From Gyrodactylus bullatarudis (lineage: Eukaryota > Platyhelminthes > Monogenea > Gyrodactylidea > Gyrodactylidae): a stretch of DNA of 64,000 nucleotides. The notes under the pieces were generated by a model. The model saw only the letters and a program-made list of their open reading frames with translations, ran no database searches and was not told the origin of the DNA. Position numbers and translations under genes: made by a program. Below are positions 33,500-44,875 of this stretch, piece after piece. Where the stretch lies: positions 1 to 64,000 of the forward strand of contig SSNU01000124.1 of the NCBI GenBank assembly GCA_012064415.1. Direction: 5' to 3'. Numbering within the stretch: the first letter of the stretch is position 1; each line of letters begins with the position of its first letter.

Positions 33500-35645
33500 C
33501 AGTAGCCAGAATCAATATAAAAGTTATAGACCATGTTATTTTTTAATGTTTAAATACTCACTTTAGAGAACTTATGCTGTGATGATTAAATTATTAGAAA
33601 AAACTGAATTTATCGAATTTCTTCTCTGTGATAATACTATTTCTGAACACACTCTCTAATTTTGTTGCTGTAAAAAAATTATTTCCAATTATAGCTTCGT
33701 AAAATATTTACAATCTTACTCTATATCAGTTTGCCTTTTAAATTGTTTAAAGTTTTATTAATATAATCTCTATTATCTACTTTTTTATTAAATTGTATAC
33801 AAAGTGTTATATCAAAGGTCTCTTTGAACTGAACAACTTACAGACCGTTAATTTTTCTTAAGTTTATTTAATTTAAAGTTAATAAAAATTTAAAAAATAA
33901 AGTTTTGGTAAATGAAAAAATATATGCTATAATAACTGACTGTAAAATGTATAGGTTAAAAATGTGCTCAATCATTTTTTATCCTAAACTATCCTTTGAA
34001 TACTTCTACTTCAGGTAAAGAGATTTCAGTTTTTTAATTAAGAATTTATTGAATCTCATGTGCAATTTTTTAATACGAATCTAATTTTTAACACTTGTAA
34101 TCATTTCCGTTGAAATTTAATATTTTTTCGAGATTTTACCCCAAAACTTGAGGTGCTTATCAAGTATATAACCCGCAAGACAGTCAAATATCATTCAACT
34201 TTTCGTGCGTCCGCTATAAACCATATTCTATTTCTAAATTTATTCTTTCACCACCTTATTTCACAGCCATCCATCTATTCATATAACTCTGAATTTAATC
34301 AAATGAAACTAAATAAAAGATTATCAACTATACCCTTTATATTCTTGTCTATTTAAGAAATTACACAGAATTATTCATCGTTTCCAGTGAGTATCAGGCC
34401 TTTGGCCAGAAAAATTTAATCTACTTACCTTTGCCTTTCTTGTCTATGAAATTGAAACTTGAATATCATTTTTATTAAAATTGGGCCAATATATATGGTA
34501 GCAACAGCATTCAAATATTTTATAATATTAGAGGATAGTAAAATCTTTTTGAAAATCAATTTCGATTTTAAATTGTTTTGTTTGGATGTAGAAATGAATG
34601 AATTTATATGATGATAGGTCTCACTCTGTTTTAAGATTTCTGAAAATCAAAATAGTATTAAAAACTCGTTTAAATTTATCAGAGAATAGCAATTTTTGAT
34701 AGATTTCAAAACTAGCAGAAAAATAGAAATACCCTTTTTAAAAGTTACTTCTTGATAAGTTAATGGTACTATTATTTATTGACATGTACTATGGAATATT
34801 CGATAAATGAACTATATTTTTGTCTTGTTGAATCAAGACTTTTGAACAAAATTTACCCATTCATACGACAAAAAACCTAAGACCAATAATTTACTCTGAT
34901 TTGAGTTAAATTTTTCTTCGTTCCCACAGGCGGTAGCCCATACTTTACCAGATTACTATATTTTTGTTAATTATATATTAAAATTGAATAAAAAAATTGT
35001 TTAATGAATAGCAAGAATAGCATTTTGACTGCCCTAGTTATAACATAGTTAAGGTTTCTAAATTAATTTGATAAGATTTATTTAAATGGGGCTAATAAAC
35101 CCAGTTATACTCACTCAATTTCTCTATTTCTTAAAGTTATAAATATTTATTTATGAGAATTTTCAATCATCATTAGTTAAAAGTAGTAAAAGATTATTCA
35201 AGCTACTACAACAGTTTTGAATATAATGGATAATTCAAACACAGATTTCTAAAGGTTCTGTAGTTTTTAATTAGACTCGGTTTTCTTCATGTAAGACATA
35301 GGAATAAAATCAATTGAATCAAGCCAAAGTTTCAGCTCCCAAAAAAAATATTTGATATATATTTGACTTGTCACACCAAGACATTTTTGTGAAGTTGAAG
35401 GCTTACGAGAAATCAATTTTTGTCGATGAAGGATCTATTTTTTGTTTAAGTTTGAACAAATAAAGAATCAATCCATGAAATTCCGATAAGCATTAATAAA
35501 TTTATCATTCGAGGTTTAAGGAATGTGATCTTCCCTGCATTTCTCTTCTTTCTAGTTCTTGAAATCGGATTTTGAATTTTGTTCGAATTGCAACAAGTAG
35601 TTGAAATAAAGGTAATAAAAACTATAGACTAATCGTCTACTATTC
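33500..35645. other. Long stretch without recognisable genes
   Basis: AT-rich sequence. The 67-codon frame at 34153-34356 has no motif. No repeat was recognised. Confidence 0.4.
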
Positions 35646-36064
35646 GGTTAGTTAGTTTTTGATCTATACCTTTTGCTGTTCGTCAAGGAAGATATGAAAT
35701 TCGATAAAGAATTCGTGAAATTCAGTAAGAAACTCATGAAATTCATTAAGTAGTATTTATTTTTTAAGTAGTAGTATTTTAAAATGTCATTATTGAAGGA
35801 AGATATGAAATTCAATAGGGATGTTGTGAGAAACGATATGGAATTAATGCAAGTCATAAAAGGAAAATTTTATATTTTTTTGCAATAATTTAGGATAATA
35901 ATATTTCACATGGTTTGTGAATTGTATTATTTTATCTAGAGTTTATTTGGCTTCTTCTGCGATCTCCTAGAGTCTTCTCAAACATTATTCAGCTACAGGA
36001 ATACCGTCTTGTCCTCTTAGGTAGTTAATGTTTTCTCCATTAAAATAGATGTAAACATATATTA

Positions 36065-36103
36065 ACACCAAATGTACATTTCTTAAAGGATCATCAGTGG
36101 TAT
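36065..36103 (-). ncRNA. Candidate hammerhead ribozyme in a PLE tail
   Basis: On the minus strand the order is AUACCA (36103-36098), CUGAUGA (36097-36091), an 8-nt stem-II region (36090-36083), GAA (36082-36080), AUGUACAU (36079-36072), U (36071), UGGUGU (36070-36065). AUACCA and UGGUGU pair as a 6-bp stem I. Both conserved core boxes are exact, and AUGUACAU is self-complementary, forming a very short stem III. The presumed cleavage triplet is AUU. Minimal hammerheads with tiny stem III are known from PLE pseudo-LTRs, and this one lies about 160 bp downstream of the PLE C stop on the same strand. Stem II is weak, so activity is doubtful. Confidence 0.5.
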
Positions 36104-36254
36104 CACTTTAAAAATGATAAGAGTTAAATAATTGAATGAAAATAATAATTTACGATTTTAAAAGAAATAGTAAAAGTTTAAGAATTAAGAATAAATCCAA
36201 GCTGAAAAAACACCAAAACTCTCCATTATATAGCAACAGTGGAGAGAAAAGTGA

Positions 36255-36535
36255 AAAAGCTCACATAGGCCAAGGTAGTTGAAGATTACATGAATAGTTT
36301 TTCTGAACACATAGATTGGGTTTGTATTGATTGATAAAGAATTTCTCCTTTACCCATACATCTATGCTATCATCCCCAGGGTTTTTGTATAAAACGGAAA
36401 AATTTGAAATTGAAGCTGCGTGGTTTTCCTGCTTAAGATGTCTAATAACCGCGGTATCCTCCATTACTTTATTATTTTTCTCCATTGTTCAACGTTCGAT
36501 GCGATCAATTAAGCTTCGTAGAACTTGTGGCGTTT
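36255..36535 (-). pseudogene. Penelope-like element C: GIY-YIG C-terminal part
   Basis: On the minus strand, RSLIDRIER lies upstream of one stop, and the 74-codon frame 36485-36261 then reads AVIRHLKQENHAAS, FSVLYKNP, VKEKFFINQYKPNLCVQKN and LQLPWPM. This is the second half of the PLE GIY-YIG nuclease, with the R...H spacing and the conserved E-K-F-x-I-N-x-Y-K-P-N-L end. It aligns with the tail of PLE A, which also ends LQLPWP. Everything upstream of the helix after the GIY-YIG strands is absent, replaced by the heptad-repeat arm. Confidence 0.72.
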
Positions 36536-36652
36536 TTTGACATTAATCATAATACATTTCATGAGTTTCTTACTGAATTTCACGAATTCCTTATCGAATT
36601 TCATATCTTCCTTAACGAACAGCAAAAGGTATAGTAATATCACATTCAAGAG

Positions 36653-36800
36653 TTGCAGTTAAAGTAATGAATTAGGGAATACCAAAACTTCCTAGTTAAT
36701 CTTGATAAGCCGTTAGTTTTTAGTTAAAGTAGTGAATGAATTAAATTCCCATTAGTCTAACTAAAAATTCCTTGAAATTATACACAAAGCTAATAATAGT
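36653..36800 (+). repeat. Solo arm of MITE family F
   Basis: GCAGTTAAAGTAATGAATTA, GATAAGCCGTTAGTTTTTAG and CATTAGTCTAACTAAAAATT match the left arm of the element at 54776-55495. No mirrored arm was found in the following 1 kb. Confidence 0.55.
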
Positions 36801-39630
36801 TTTTCATCATGTCTTTAACAAAAATATCAAGTTAGTGATCCAAATATTCAAAAATCTGGCATCCGCGTAACAAATTTAACAAATCAATCCGTTTGTCTTA
36901 AGACTATCAGGAGTAACAAGATTAACGGTCACATTCATTTTATTTTATATATTCATAATGTCGAAAAACTAACTTTTCATCTTCCCTTTAGTAGATTAAA
37001 ATTTTAATAAATTCTATATCATTTTTTGCGATAAAACAGAATAAAATTTCAATGAAAAACTCACTTTATCTTTATTTGCCTAAAATTAGACGGAAAGATT
37101 TTATTAGATAATCTCAATATTTTGTAAAATATAGAACTAGTTGCCCGAAGCTTTGTATTAAGATTTGGGATTCAAAATCTTAATTTTCATCATTAACTGG
37201 AATATCAGGAAAATAAAAGTAAAATCTCTTCTTCATATATTAACTTTTGATGGGATGGAAAAGTAGAAAAATTTCGTCCTTTTTCCAAATAAATGTATAT
37301 AGATTGTTAAATCAAATCTAAATAAAATTTCTTCCTTTTCAAAGTCATAGTATTTTGGATATTTTATCCTAAAGATTGACTCTGTAATGGTAAGAAAATT
37401 TTTTTTAATTCTGAAACTCTTTGTGAAAATGAAAATCAGAAATATCAAAAGATCTCAACGAAAAAACTGCCTTTTCAAATAGTGAGCTGATGAAAGAAAA
37501 ATAACTGAATCTTATGATTTTCGAAAATTCACACAATTTTCTCTTTTTTACTCTTGAGTTCAACATGTTTCGCATAATTAATTAATTCAGATCTGTATAA
37601 GAATTCACTCACTTATCATACCATTGCCTATTATTAAGAGATTTTTAGTTTGAATTAGATTATTGAACATTTTGTTGTCCAATCTTACAACTTATCTGCG
37701 AGTCTGTAACAAAATTAGAAACTGAAATCTTTTTTCTTTTGAGAACATTTTTTATAATTTAAGAATTATTGAATCTTCATTTCAGTTTTAAAAAAAGTTA
37801 ATATTATTTTTCTTGTTATGATTAAATTGATGATGAAAAAGAGAAAATTACTCTGTTTCGAGTTCGCTTGATTGATAAGTAATATTTAATATGCATTGAT
37901 TTTATTTTGGAATCTATTAATTTTAAGTTGAAAACGAATGACAGAGATCATCATTTTGTGAATCCACTATTCGTATTTATTCGATTAATAATTTTGAGGG
38001 TTTCACAAATAAAAAATAACCGATGGGATTTTTCTCTTTTTCAGCAGTGTTTCTTTTATTCTCACGTTTAATTACCCAGATATATTTTTCTCTTGAAGAT
38101 CTTCTTGATCTTTAGAATGATGGCTCTTCTTATGCTGTATCTGAATCAGTTCTGTTTTTATTTTCAATATATTACGAATTGAGCATTTTTCATATAAATT
38201 TTTTAAACAAGCTAATAATTATTGCTATGATCATAATTTAAATTCAATTCAGTTTTATATTTACATTATTCTGTTTTCCCTTCAAAGAAAGATCATTATT
38301 ATTACTCCTCTGAATTTGAAAAATGACGAGAAATTTTTTCAAAGGAATGGTACAATGGAAACTGAACTTTATCCAATAAAAACATAATTATTGTAAATTA
38401 TTTCTGAAAATTATTTATATTTTAATATTCATATTTATCAGTTAATATTTTCTCACAGCCCTTGTTTTTCTCTTGATGAATTTATAATTTATTCGAAATT
38501 TTTCTATAGTCTAGAACATGTTGTGCTTGTCTTTAATTTTTCAGACCAGAGGTTATCCGTTCCCATTTCGTGCAAGATTGACATGAAAATAACTTATTAT
38601 ATCTTGTAATCTTGTCTAAATTTTCCTTAAAAAATCATTTAAGAGCAAGTGAATATGATCTTGAGATCCTAATCTTTTGCACAATCGGATTTGGGCTCAA
38701 ATAATTCCAACTAACTTCTCAAAACAGATGAGATGTGAAAATCGAGATTTTTATGAAAAAAATTAGGTTTTGCTCTCATTTTGAAAAAATTCACCTTTAT
38801 TACTTTAGCAGGAAAAAAGAAGATTATTCATCAAACATAATTAAAGTTAGTTAAATTTTTATCTTATTAAAAAATCGATTTACTGTCGATGAGCTTCTCT
38901 AAATGAAAGATAGTTTTATAGTTTCAAAAAAATCCACTTATCTTAACATTTTTTCAACAAGAATGTCCAAATTTACTTGATGTTTTTCATTCTAAAATTA
39001 AAAATTTTCATTAGCTTAGATAAAAAAAGTCAAACTTGGTATAAGATTGAATTTCACATCTGCTTACTCGGTCGTTAGCCGGCTGAAATAAATTCATAAT
39101 GAATATTTTTACTTCATTTTAGTTGAATCAATATTGAGTTTTATACTTAAAAATATTTCAATTATATGCTCTGTAGAATAAATCAAATACTTTCTCACCT
39201 AACTTCCGATGTACTGATAAATTGAAAGAAAAAATGAGAATATCTTTCATTTTATTACATAGTGTATAACAAAATTTTTCAAAAATGATACAGAATATCA
39301 TTCTGATGTTAAACCAAAAATAATAAAAAAATTTAACGACTCGTTAACGAGATATTTAACTTTAAGCCGGATTCTCTACCACATAACCTCTCAAACTATC
39401 GATATTTTTCGATAAAATAATTTCCCTTTAAAAATTTCTCAATTTTTAAAATATTATCATTGTAAAGACACCTTTAGAGGACTCTTCACAGGCGAAACTC
39501 GAGACTTTTAGAATTGTTCTTATCGATCTGTGACAACCTTCAGCACTTCTATTTTCATTATCTTTCAATGTCCTCATGCTGTTCGATTTTAAACAAAGAA
39601 TGAATTTTTTTATAAATGTTAGAATCCCGT
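36801..39630. other. Long stretch without recognisable genes
   Basis: About 2.8 kb of AT-rich DNA. The frames at 37233-37448 and 39446-39637 (minus) carry no known motif. No strong inverted or tandem repeat was noticed. Confidence 0.4.
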
Positions 39631-39712
39631 AAAACACCCCAAAGGAAAATACATTTCACTAATGACGCAAAAATTTCCAAAAATCTACCCAGAGAAAAAT
39701 ATTTTTCTAGAA

Positions 39713-39886
39713 TGAAATGAAATGAAATTTACTGAAAAATTCATATGTTCTGTTTTACAATTATCATTTTCATATTAAAAATAGTTGTTATGTACAATAA
39801 TAATAAGTAAAGGATAAGAAAAGTAAATAATGAAGATATATATAAATACAATAATCTTCCAGGTGAGCTTTAGACTTAAGAAGAAT
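39713..39886 (-). repeat. LINE/SINE 3'-end repeat, copy 3
   Basis: This is the longest copy of the family. In the minus sense it starts near TCTTCTTAAGTCTAAAGCTC, passes AGGATAAGAAAAGTAAATAA (plus sense) and ends with the (CATTT)n tail at 39713. It aligns with 14162-14320 and with a separate piece at 15344-15368. Confidence 0.65.
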
Positions 39887-39889
39887 GAC

Positions 39890-40036
39890 TCTAATGTTTT
39901 CCATATTATTTACGTTCTTCTCATTGCCTCAGGAGTAGATGGCAATGATAAAAGTTATCCTATCGCTTTGTCCATAGTACCTACGGAAAATGAAAATTAA
40001 AGGAAAATATTTTGCGAAGATCTTCTCCACCCCCAA
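39890..40036 (+). pseudogene. MULE transposase catalytic-domain fragment
   Basis: The frame reads IIYVLLIASGVDGNDKSYPI then ALSIVPTENEN, a stop at 39998, then KIFCEDLLHP. The pattern GVDGNxxxxPxAxxIVxxEN is typical of the MULE transposase core, between the first catalytic Asp region and the Trp-containing helix. The N-terminus is lost to the LINE/SINE insertion, and the C-terminal domain is not recognisable. It may have belonged to the same family as the zinc-finger remnant at 11385. Confidence 0.6.
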
Positions 40037-40141
40037 AGAACATCTATTTTATGTTTCTCGAGATCAAAATAGTGAAATAGGAAGATTTTGTAATTTCAAA
40101 AAACCTCTATGTAGTTTTACAAAAATTAATGGCTATATGCC

Positions 40142-40345
40142 GTGGCTGATAATTTAGAAGATTCTCCTGAAAATAATGTTCCAAATGAACACAAAGCAAT
40201 CTCCTTGAAAGCAGTTTACTTGGAGATTATCACGCTTTGTGGCGTCGAAAATCTGAAGGAGTCGCAACTTGAAGATTACAGAATAAATAAAATACGCGGA
40301 AGACTATGTAAGAGCCGTAAAATTCAAGGGCTGATAAAAGTGTAA
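40142..40345 (+). CDS. Hypothetical 67-residue frame next to the MULE remnant
   Basis: A TTG- or GTG-initiated frame reads ADNLEDSPENNVPNEHKAIS, then VYLEIITLCGVENLKESQLE and a basic C-terminus. It has a protein-like composition, with an acidic start, hydrophobic helix and basic end, unlike most short frames here. I recognise no family. It may be a decayed part of the MULE. Confidence 0.25.
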   Translation: MADNLEDSPENNVPNEHKAISLKAVYLEIITLCGVENLKESQLEDYRINKIRGRLCKSRKIQGLIKV

Positions 40346-40429
40346 TGAAATTTAGTGTTGAATAAATTTATTTTTTTTTATTTATAAAAAAGTATTCTCT
40401 CTTGGAAATTTTCGGAAATTTTTTGGCTA

Positions 40430-41270
40430 ACAAGGGACGAGTTCCTACTGTCCCAAATAGCTTAATCGGAGATAATTGGGCTTTGGAATGTCAGGACCCT
40501 GAAGGTTTAAAAATAAATAAGAAACGTAGAAGACAATGACGAGCTGAAAAAAATCAAAGCTGGAAAATATTTTGTTATTATTTACCTGTCGTTGAGTTGC
40601 CTGAATAATAATAACGAATCATTAGAAAAGAATACAAAATCTCATGTCTAAACTCACTTCCTCAATAGTAAGCTTTATTTATTTACATAATTTTTAGCTA
40701 GTTCACTAAAGATGAACAACAAAATTCTTGAACAAGTGACAAAAGCTCACATTTCTGCTCTCAAACTAACAAAAAAGATAATTAAAATTCAATTTTTCAT
40801 TCAAATTCAATTTTTATCGATTTTGCTAATAAAAATTCCTCAAAGTTAGAGTCAATTTCAAGATGAGTATGGCAGACGGGATCGGGTTTGAATTGCTTTT
40901 ACAAAAATCAAGTTGAATTAGTTTTATACATGTCTGCTTATTTTGAATTTTTAGAATAAGAGCTTAAAACTGCATTCAAAATTCTTGAAGCTTCATCAGA
41001 AATATTGTTTAATATAATTAAATTATTTGAATAAGTTGGATGTAGTTTTGAAAAATAAAAATATCAAAAAATTCTAAATATTAAAAGTAGTTCCAAACTC
41101 CATTAAAATTCTTAATTTTGAACTGAAAATCTCTCGAAATGATAACCCTCGAAGAATGTGCTTCAGCTTAAGTTTCCTTCCATCTACTTGATTTCTTTCT
41201 CATCAAGTTGATGTAAGATTTGAATTAGAAGTATCATGATTGAATATATTCAAGAGTGCAGAATATATTT
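40430..41270. other. Stretch without a called gene
   Basis: Near 40440-40545 a frame reads VPNSLIGDNWALECQDPEGL followed by KINKKRRRQ and a stop. It has protein-like composition but is not recognisable. The rest is AT-rich with nothing notable. Confidence 0.3.
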
Positions 41271-42315
41271 TTGAGTCAATTACATTTTTCACACTATTGA
41301 CTAGACTTTTTTTTCTTTATTATATTTTTGACTACACTTTTTATAGTTTCGACTACAATTCTAAAATATATATTTTACTTTTGACTACAATTTCTTCCAT
41401 ATTTTACACATTTGACTATAGTCAAATTCCAATTAAAATATTGAGATTTTCTTCCAAATATGTATTTTGACTATAGTTAATTTTGTTTTTACATTATTAT
41501 TGACTACACTGTTTTTCATTTTTATATTTTTGACTATACAATTTCTAGGATCTCACAAAGGTTATTTTAAGGTTAATTATAATATATGCCGTTAATTTAA
41601 TGGGAAATATAATTTGGTTAATCTCCGTGTTATAATTATTCGTTTTTTCAATTAAATTAATGTAATGAATACACAGCATCATTTGAAATTTTCAAAGTGT
41701 TCAATTTATGTTCATGCAACAAGGCCTTGCAAATATTTTTTCGCTATTTATATTCGCAAATAAATTGGACTGATCACATTTAACGAATATACAAGACTGA
41801 CAACCTGAAAAAAATTTATTCATCGAAAATATTTCTACTGGATTTGGATTCTCTTAAGGATGGTGAAATTCTAAGCCTGACGGCAACTCGAAAACCCAGG
41901 CTGAAACGACTAAAATCAAAATTTGAAGAAGATTTGAAATAAATCAAATTGAGTAAACATTGTTAAATATTTATATTTTCTTTCTCAATACATAAAGTGT
42001 AGTCAAAAATGTAAAAATGAAAAAAAGTGTAGTCAATAATAATGTAAAAACAAAATTAACTATAGTCAAAATACATATTTGGAAGAAAATCTCAATATTT
42101 TAATTGGAATTTGACTATAGTCAAATGTGTAAAATATGGAAGAAATTGTAGTCAAAAGTAAAATATATATTTTAAAATTGTAGTCGAAACTATAAAAAGT
42201 GTAGTCAAAAATGTAAATATGAGAGAAAGTGTAGTCAAAAATTTAATAAAGAAAAAAAAGTGTAGTCAATAGTGTGAAAAATGAAATGACTATAGTCAAA
42301 AATGTAATTGACTCT
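41271..42315. mobile_element. Foldback element built of GACTACA/GACTATAGTC arrays
   Basis: The left arm 41271-41540 and right arm 41995-42315 are inverted copies of each other, nearly identical. The outer tip is GAGTCAATTACATTTTT. Each arm carries a series of TTTTGACTACA or TTTGACTATAGTCAAA motifs every 20-40 bp: about 8 on the left and, inverted, about 10 on the right. The right arm has one extra unit (GACTATAGTCA) that the left lacks, so units are gained and lost. The 450-bp loop encodes nothing I recognise. Multiple subterminal motifs suggest transposase-binding sites. Confidence 0.82.
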
Positions 42316-43010
42316 ATATTTTTCTATATCTTGATTAAAACTGACTTTTCATTATCTTCACTAAAAACATACGAAATTTAAATTAGGATATACAAGTTGA
42401 ATGGGAACATTTATTTTGCATTCTTAGTGAATGAATTATATCATCAGTAAATTAATAATTTTCATTTATAGTTTCAGATCAGTATTCATTACTAATCTGA
42501 TTATAAGTCTGATGGATATAATCTTTACAAGAATCAAGATCATAAGTAAGATTAGTTTGATTTCATAAAATAATAAAATAAAAAAAAAGATTTTTACCAC
42601 GAGAGTAAATTGAAATATTTGACAAAAGCCTTAAGGAAAGAACCATTGAAGGCTGCATAAAATTAATTTTCAGCTATTTATTACAAAAATAGCTAGTAAA
42701 AAATGATTCCACTAATTACATTAAGCTTGTTTACTAATTTCGAAAAACGGTCCAATAAAGACGAAAAAATGTCTATTCATTTCGATAAACTGTCCACTAA
42801 ACTCGAATAGATCCTAACTTAATTATCTCATTCTCTTAATATTGTAAGACTCTCCAGTAATTTTGTTTAGGCATTCCACTAAATTCGAGAAAATGTAAGC
42901 TAATTTTGATTAACTCATTTGATAATTAAACCTTCAATTATTCTAATTTTGTCAACGAATCCAATAATTATAATTTTGAACCAAGTAGTTCTTCAGGGAG
43001 CTGTTCGGCA
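42316..43010. other. Stretch without recognisable genes
   Basis: AT-rich sequence with loosely repeated CTAATTTCGA/CTAAATTCGA phrases (42716-42890, again near 43955). No coding signal. Confidence 0.4.
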
Positions 43011-43017
43011 TAGATTG

Positions 43018-43930
43018 ATCATTGACGTTGTTCGCTTGCTGCCTTACTATGTTGTATTCTGGCTTGTATTAGTCTATCTGTATAAAAAGAAAAAGGAGAG
43101 AAAGGTGTAGTATTTCTTAAAAAATAAGGATTATCAAAAAATCTATATTTTTGTGAATAACATTTTCTGATGTAAAAAATTAAGCTGATTCCGAAAATGC
43201 ATTTCATAAAATAGGAAATTTTTTAACTGAAAAACAAAAATGAGATTCAAGGTATCTATAAAATAACTTGTGAAAAATCTTACATAAGTCGAACAGAAAG
43301 AAATTTTGAAATTAGATGTAAGGAAAACAAAAAGGCTATAGAAAAAGTACAGATAGACAAGTCTGCATTAGCTAAACACTGGGCTGATAATCCAGATCAT
43401 ATTATAGATTTTAATGACGTAAGAAGTCTAGGAAGCATGAGAAATAAGTATAAAAATATGATTTTGGAGTCTATAGAGATTAAACTAAACGAGGTTGTTA
43501 ATGGTAATAAGACGGATATAAATATTGCAAAGAATTAGTTAGAATTGATTGATTAAAGTTGAGAAGAAATATGATATTTTGATTGGACACACAGGGATTA
43601 AGTTTCTTGAAAAATCTCACGCCAGAAGAATACGACGAATAATACGTATTCAAAATATTGTGTGATTCCTAACTATTTTTATCAGAGTAATCTAAATGTT
43701 TTTTATTCTAATCTTAATTTTAATGTTCTTTCAAGTGATGAATAATATTATCAGAGTTATTACTCTAATAATTCTGATTATTATAACAATCACTGTAATT
43801 TTTATAATCCTCATTTTTTAAGAAATACTACACCTTTCTCTCCTTTTTCCTATTATACAGATAGACTAATATAATAATACAATCCAGAATACAACATAGT
43901 CAGGCAGCAAGCGAACAACGTTATAGTGAA
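43018..43930. mobile_element. Foldback element enclosing a GIY-YIG reading frame
   Basis: The arm at 43018-43135 (GACGTTGTTCGCTTGCTGCC, ACTATGTTGTATTCTGG, GGAGAGAAAGGTGTAGTATT) is mirrored at about 43806-43930 with about 90% identity; one arm has a short TATTA insertion. The GIY-YIG frame at 43227-43538 lies between. A solo terminus of the same family occurs at 16905-16948, so the arms are mobile by themselves. Confidence 0.75.
43227..43538 (+). pseudogene. GIY-YIG endonuclease domain (PLE-like)
   Basis: The open frame of about 103 codons has no ATG start and ends at TAG 43536-43538. It reads NEIQGIYKITCEKSYISRTE, FEIRCKENKKAIEKV, SALAKHWADNPDHIIDF, SLGSMRNKYKNMILESIEIK and NGNKTDINIAKN. It has the GIY...YI start (GIYKI-x8-YIS, where the usual G is S), then the R, the SxLAxH and NHxIDF-like segment, and the catalytic Glu (LESIEI). 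The order matches the nuclease domain fused to PLE RTs. It differs from the PLE A and C tails, so it comes from another PLE lineage. The RT part is absent. An intact frame in a dead neighbourhood is unusual. Confidence 0.68.
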
Positions 43931-44870
43931 TCCTATAATATTAAAAAATTTTCCACTAATTTCGTAAAACGACTGTAATTATAGACAGCAATTTTGTCAT
44001 TATCTATAACCAGATACAGCTTTTTCATAGAAATATTTAATCTTCTTTTTGTTCAAGTTTAATATGAAATTCACGCAAGATCTATTTTGGTTCTGATTCT
44101 GAAGGATCCTAAATCAGCCTCATAATCATTACTGATCTGAAACTACAGATGAAATTAATTAATTTAGCGTTTCAAAAAATGTCATCATTATCGACAAAAT
44201 GAACTGACCTCATTTCATCCAATCTTTTATATTTTAAAATATTAGCAATTTTTAGAAGAAAAATCATAAATGAATCTCAAGTGTCAAATGTACACTGTAT
44301 AATTCTCAGGTCCTATTTCGGACACACACATTCATTATTATATATTATGTGCATACTCTCCAGTTTTCCTTTTTAATTAAGGATCTCTAATTATAATTAT
44401 TATATTGCATTTTATTATTTTAAATATCTTGATTTATTCTTGCAAAAATCAGTACATAGTTTAATTTTAGACAAGTGTAAATTATTTCATTCAAATTTAT
44501 TTACTGTTTCAGTTGGTCTCTAAGAATATTTTTGATTTAATAAAGTTATTAAGAAGAAATAGAAAATAATATTCCTATGAATGATGAACTGACTGCAACT
44601 GCCTGATCCTAAATAAATAATTCAATTTAAATTCAAGCTTCTGGATCGCATTTGTTCCTGTAAAAAAGTTTGTTAATAAGCTTACTCGATAACGCTTGCG
44701 CTATGTAGTGAAGTGAGAATTGGAATCAATATTAACATGTTGTATTAACAATTGTAGAGAATAGTGAACATTATATGAAAAGATGGTTAATTCATCAACG
44801 CTCATTTTCTATCACAGTTTTTTTCTCAAGAAAATTATTTTACTTTAGTTCTGTCGGATCAGATGATATT
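43931..44870. other. Stretch without recognisable genes
   Basis: AT-rich sequence. No motif, array or foldback was seen apart from loosely repeated phrases shared with 42716-42890. Confidence 0.4.
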
Positions 44871-44875
44871 CCTAC

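Larger units (their letters stand above)
35658..36640. repeat. Foldback with 21-bp (heptad-coding) repeats in its arms
   Basis: The arm at 35658-35745 (CTATACCTTTTGCTGTTCGT, then ATGAAATTCGATAAAGAATT) is mirrored at about 36552-36640 with about 90% identity. Each arm contains three 21-bp units built on (T/C)(A/G)TGAAATTC...AA. Read in frame (KEDMKFDKEFVKFSKKLMKF) they give seven-residue units with hydrophobic spacing, like a coiled coil. The enclosed 800 bp hold the PLE C tail and the hammerhead candidate. Confidence 0.68.
39640..40400 (+). mobile_element. Decayed MULE copy interrupted by a LINE/SINE 3' end
   Basis: At 39640-39705, CACCCCAAAGGAAAATA and CAAAAATTTCCAAAAATC resemble the MULE termini at 11011. 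They are followed by the insertion at 39713-39886 and then a MULE transposase fragment. The right end is not defined; GGAAATTTTCGGAAATTTTT near 40407 could be its remnant. The boundaries are approximate. Confidence 0.4.

Noticed and set aside
41271..42315. CRISPR-like regularly spaced repeats
   Set aside because: The units vary (GACTACA, GACTATAGTC), reverse orientation in the second arm, and lie in a eukaryotic-type repeat landscape without cas genes. A foldback transposon explains them.
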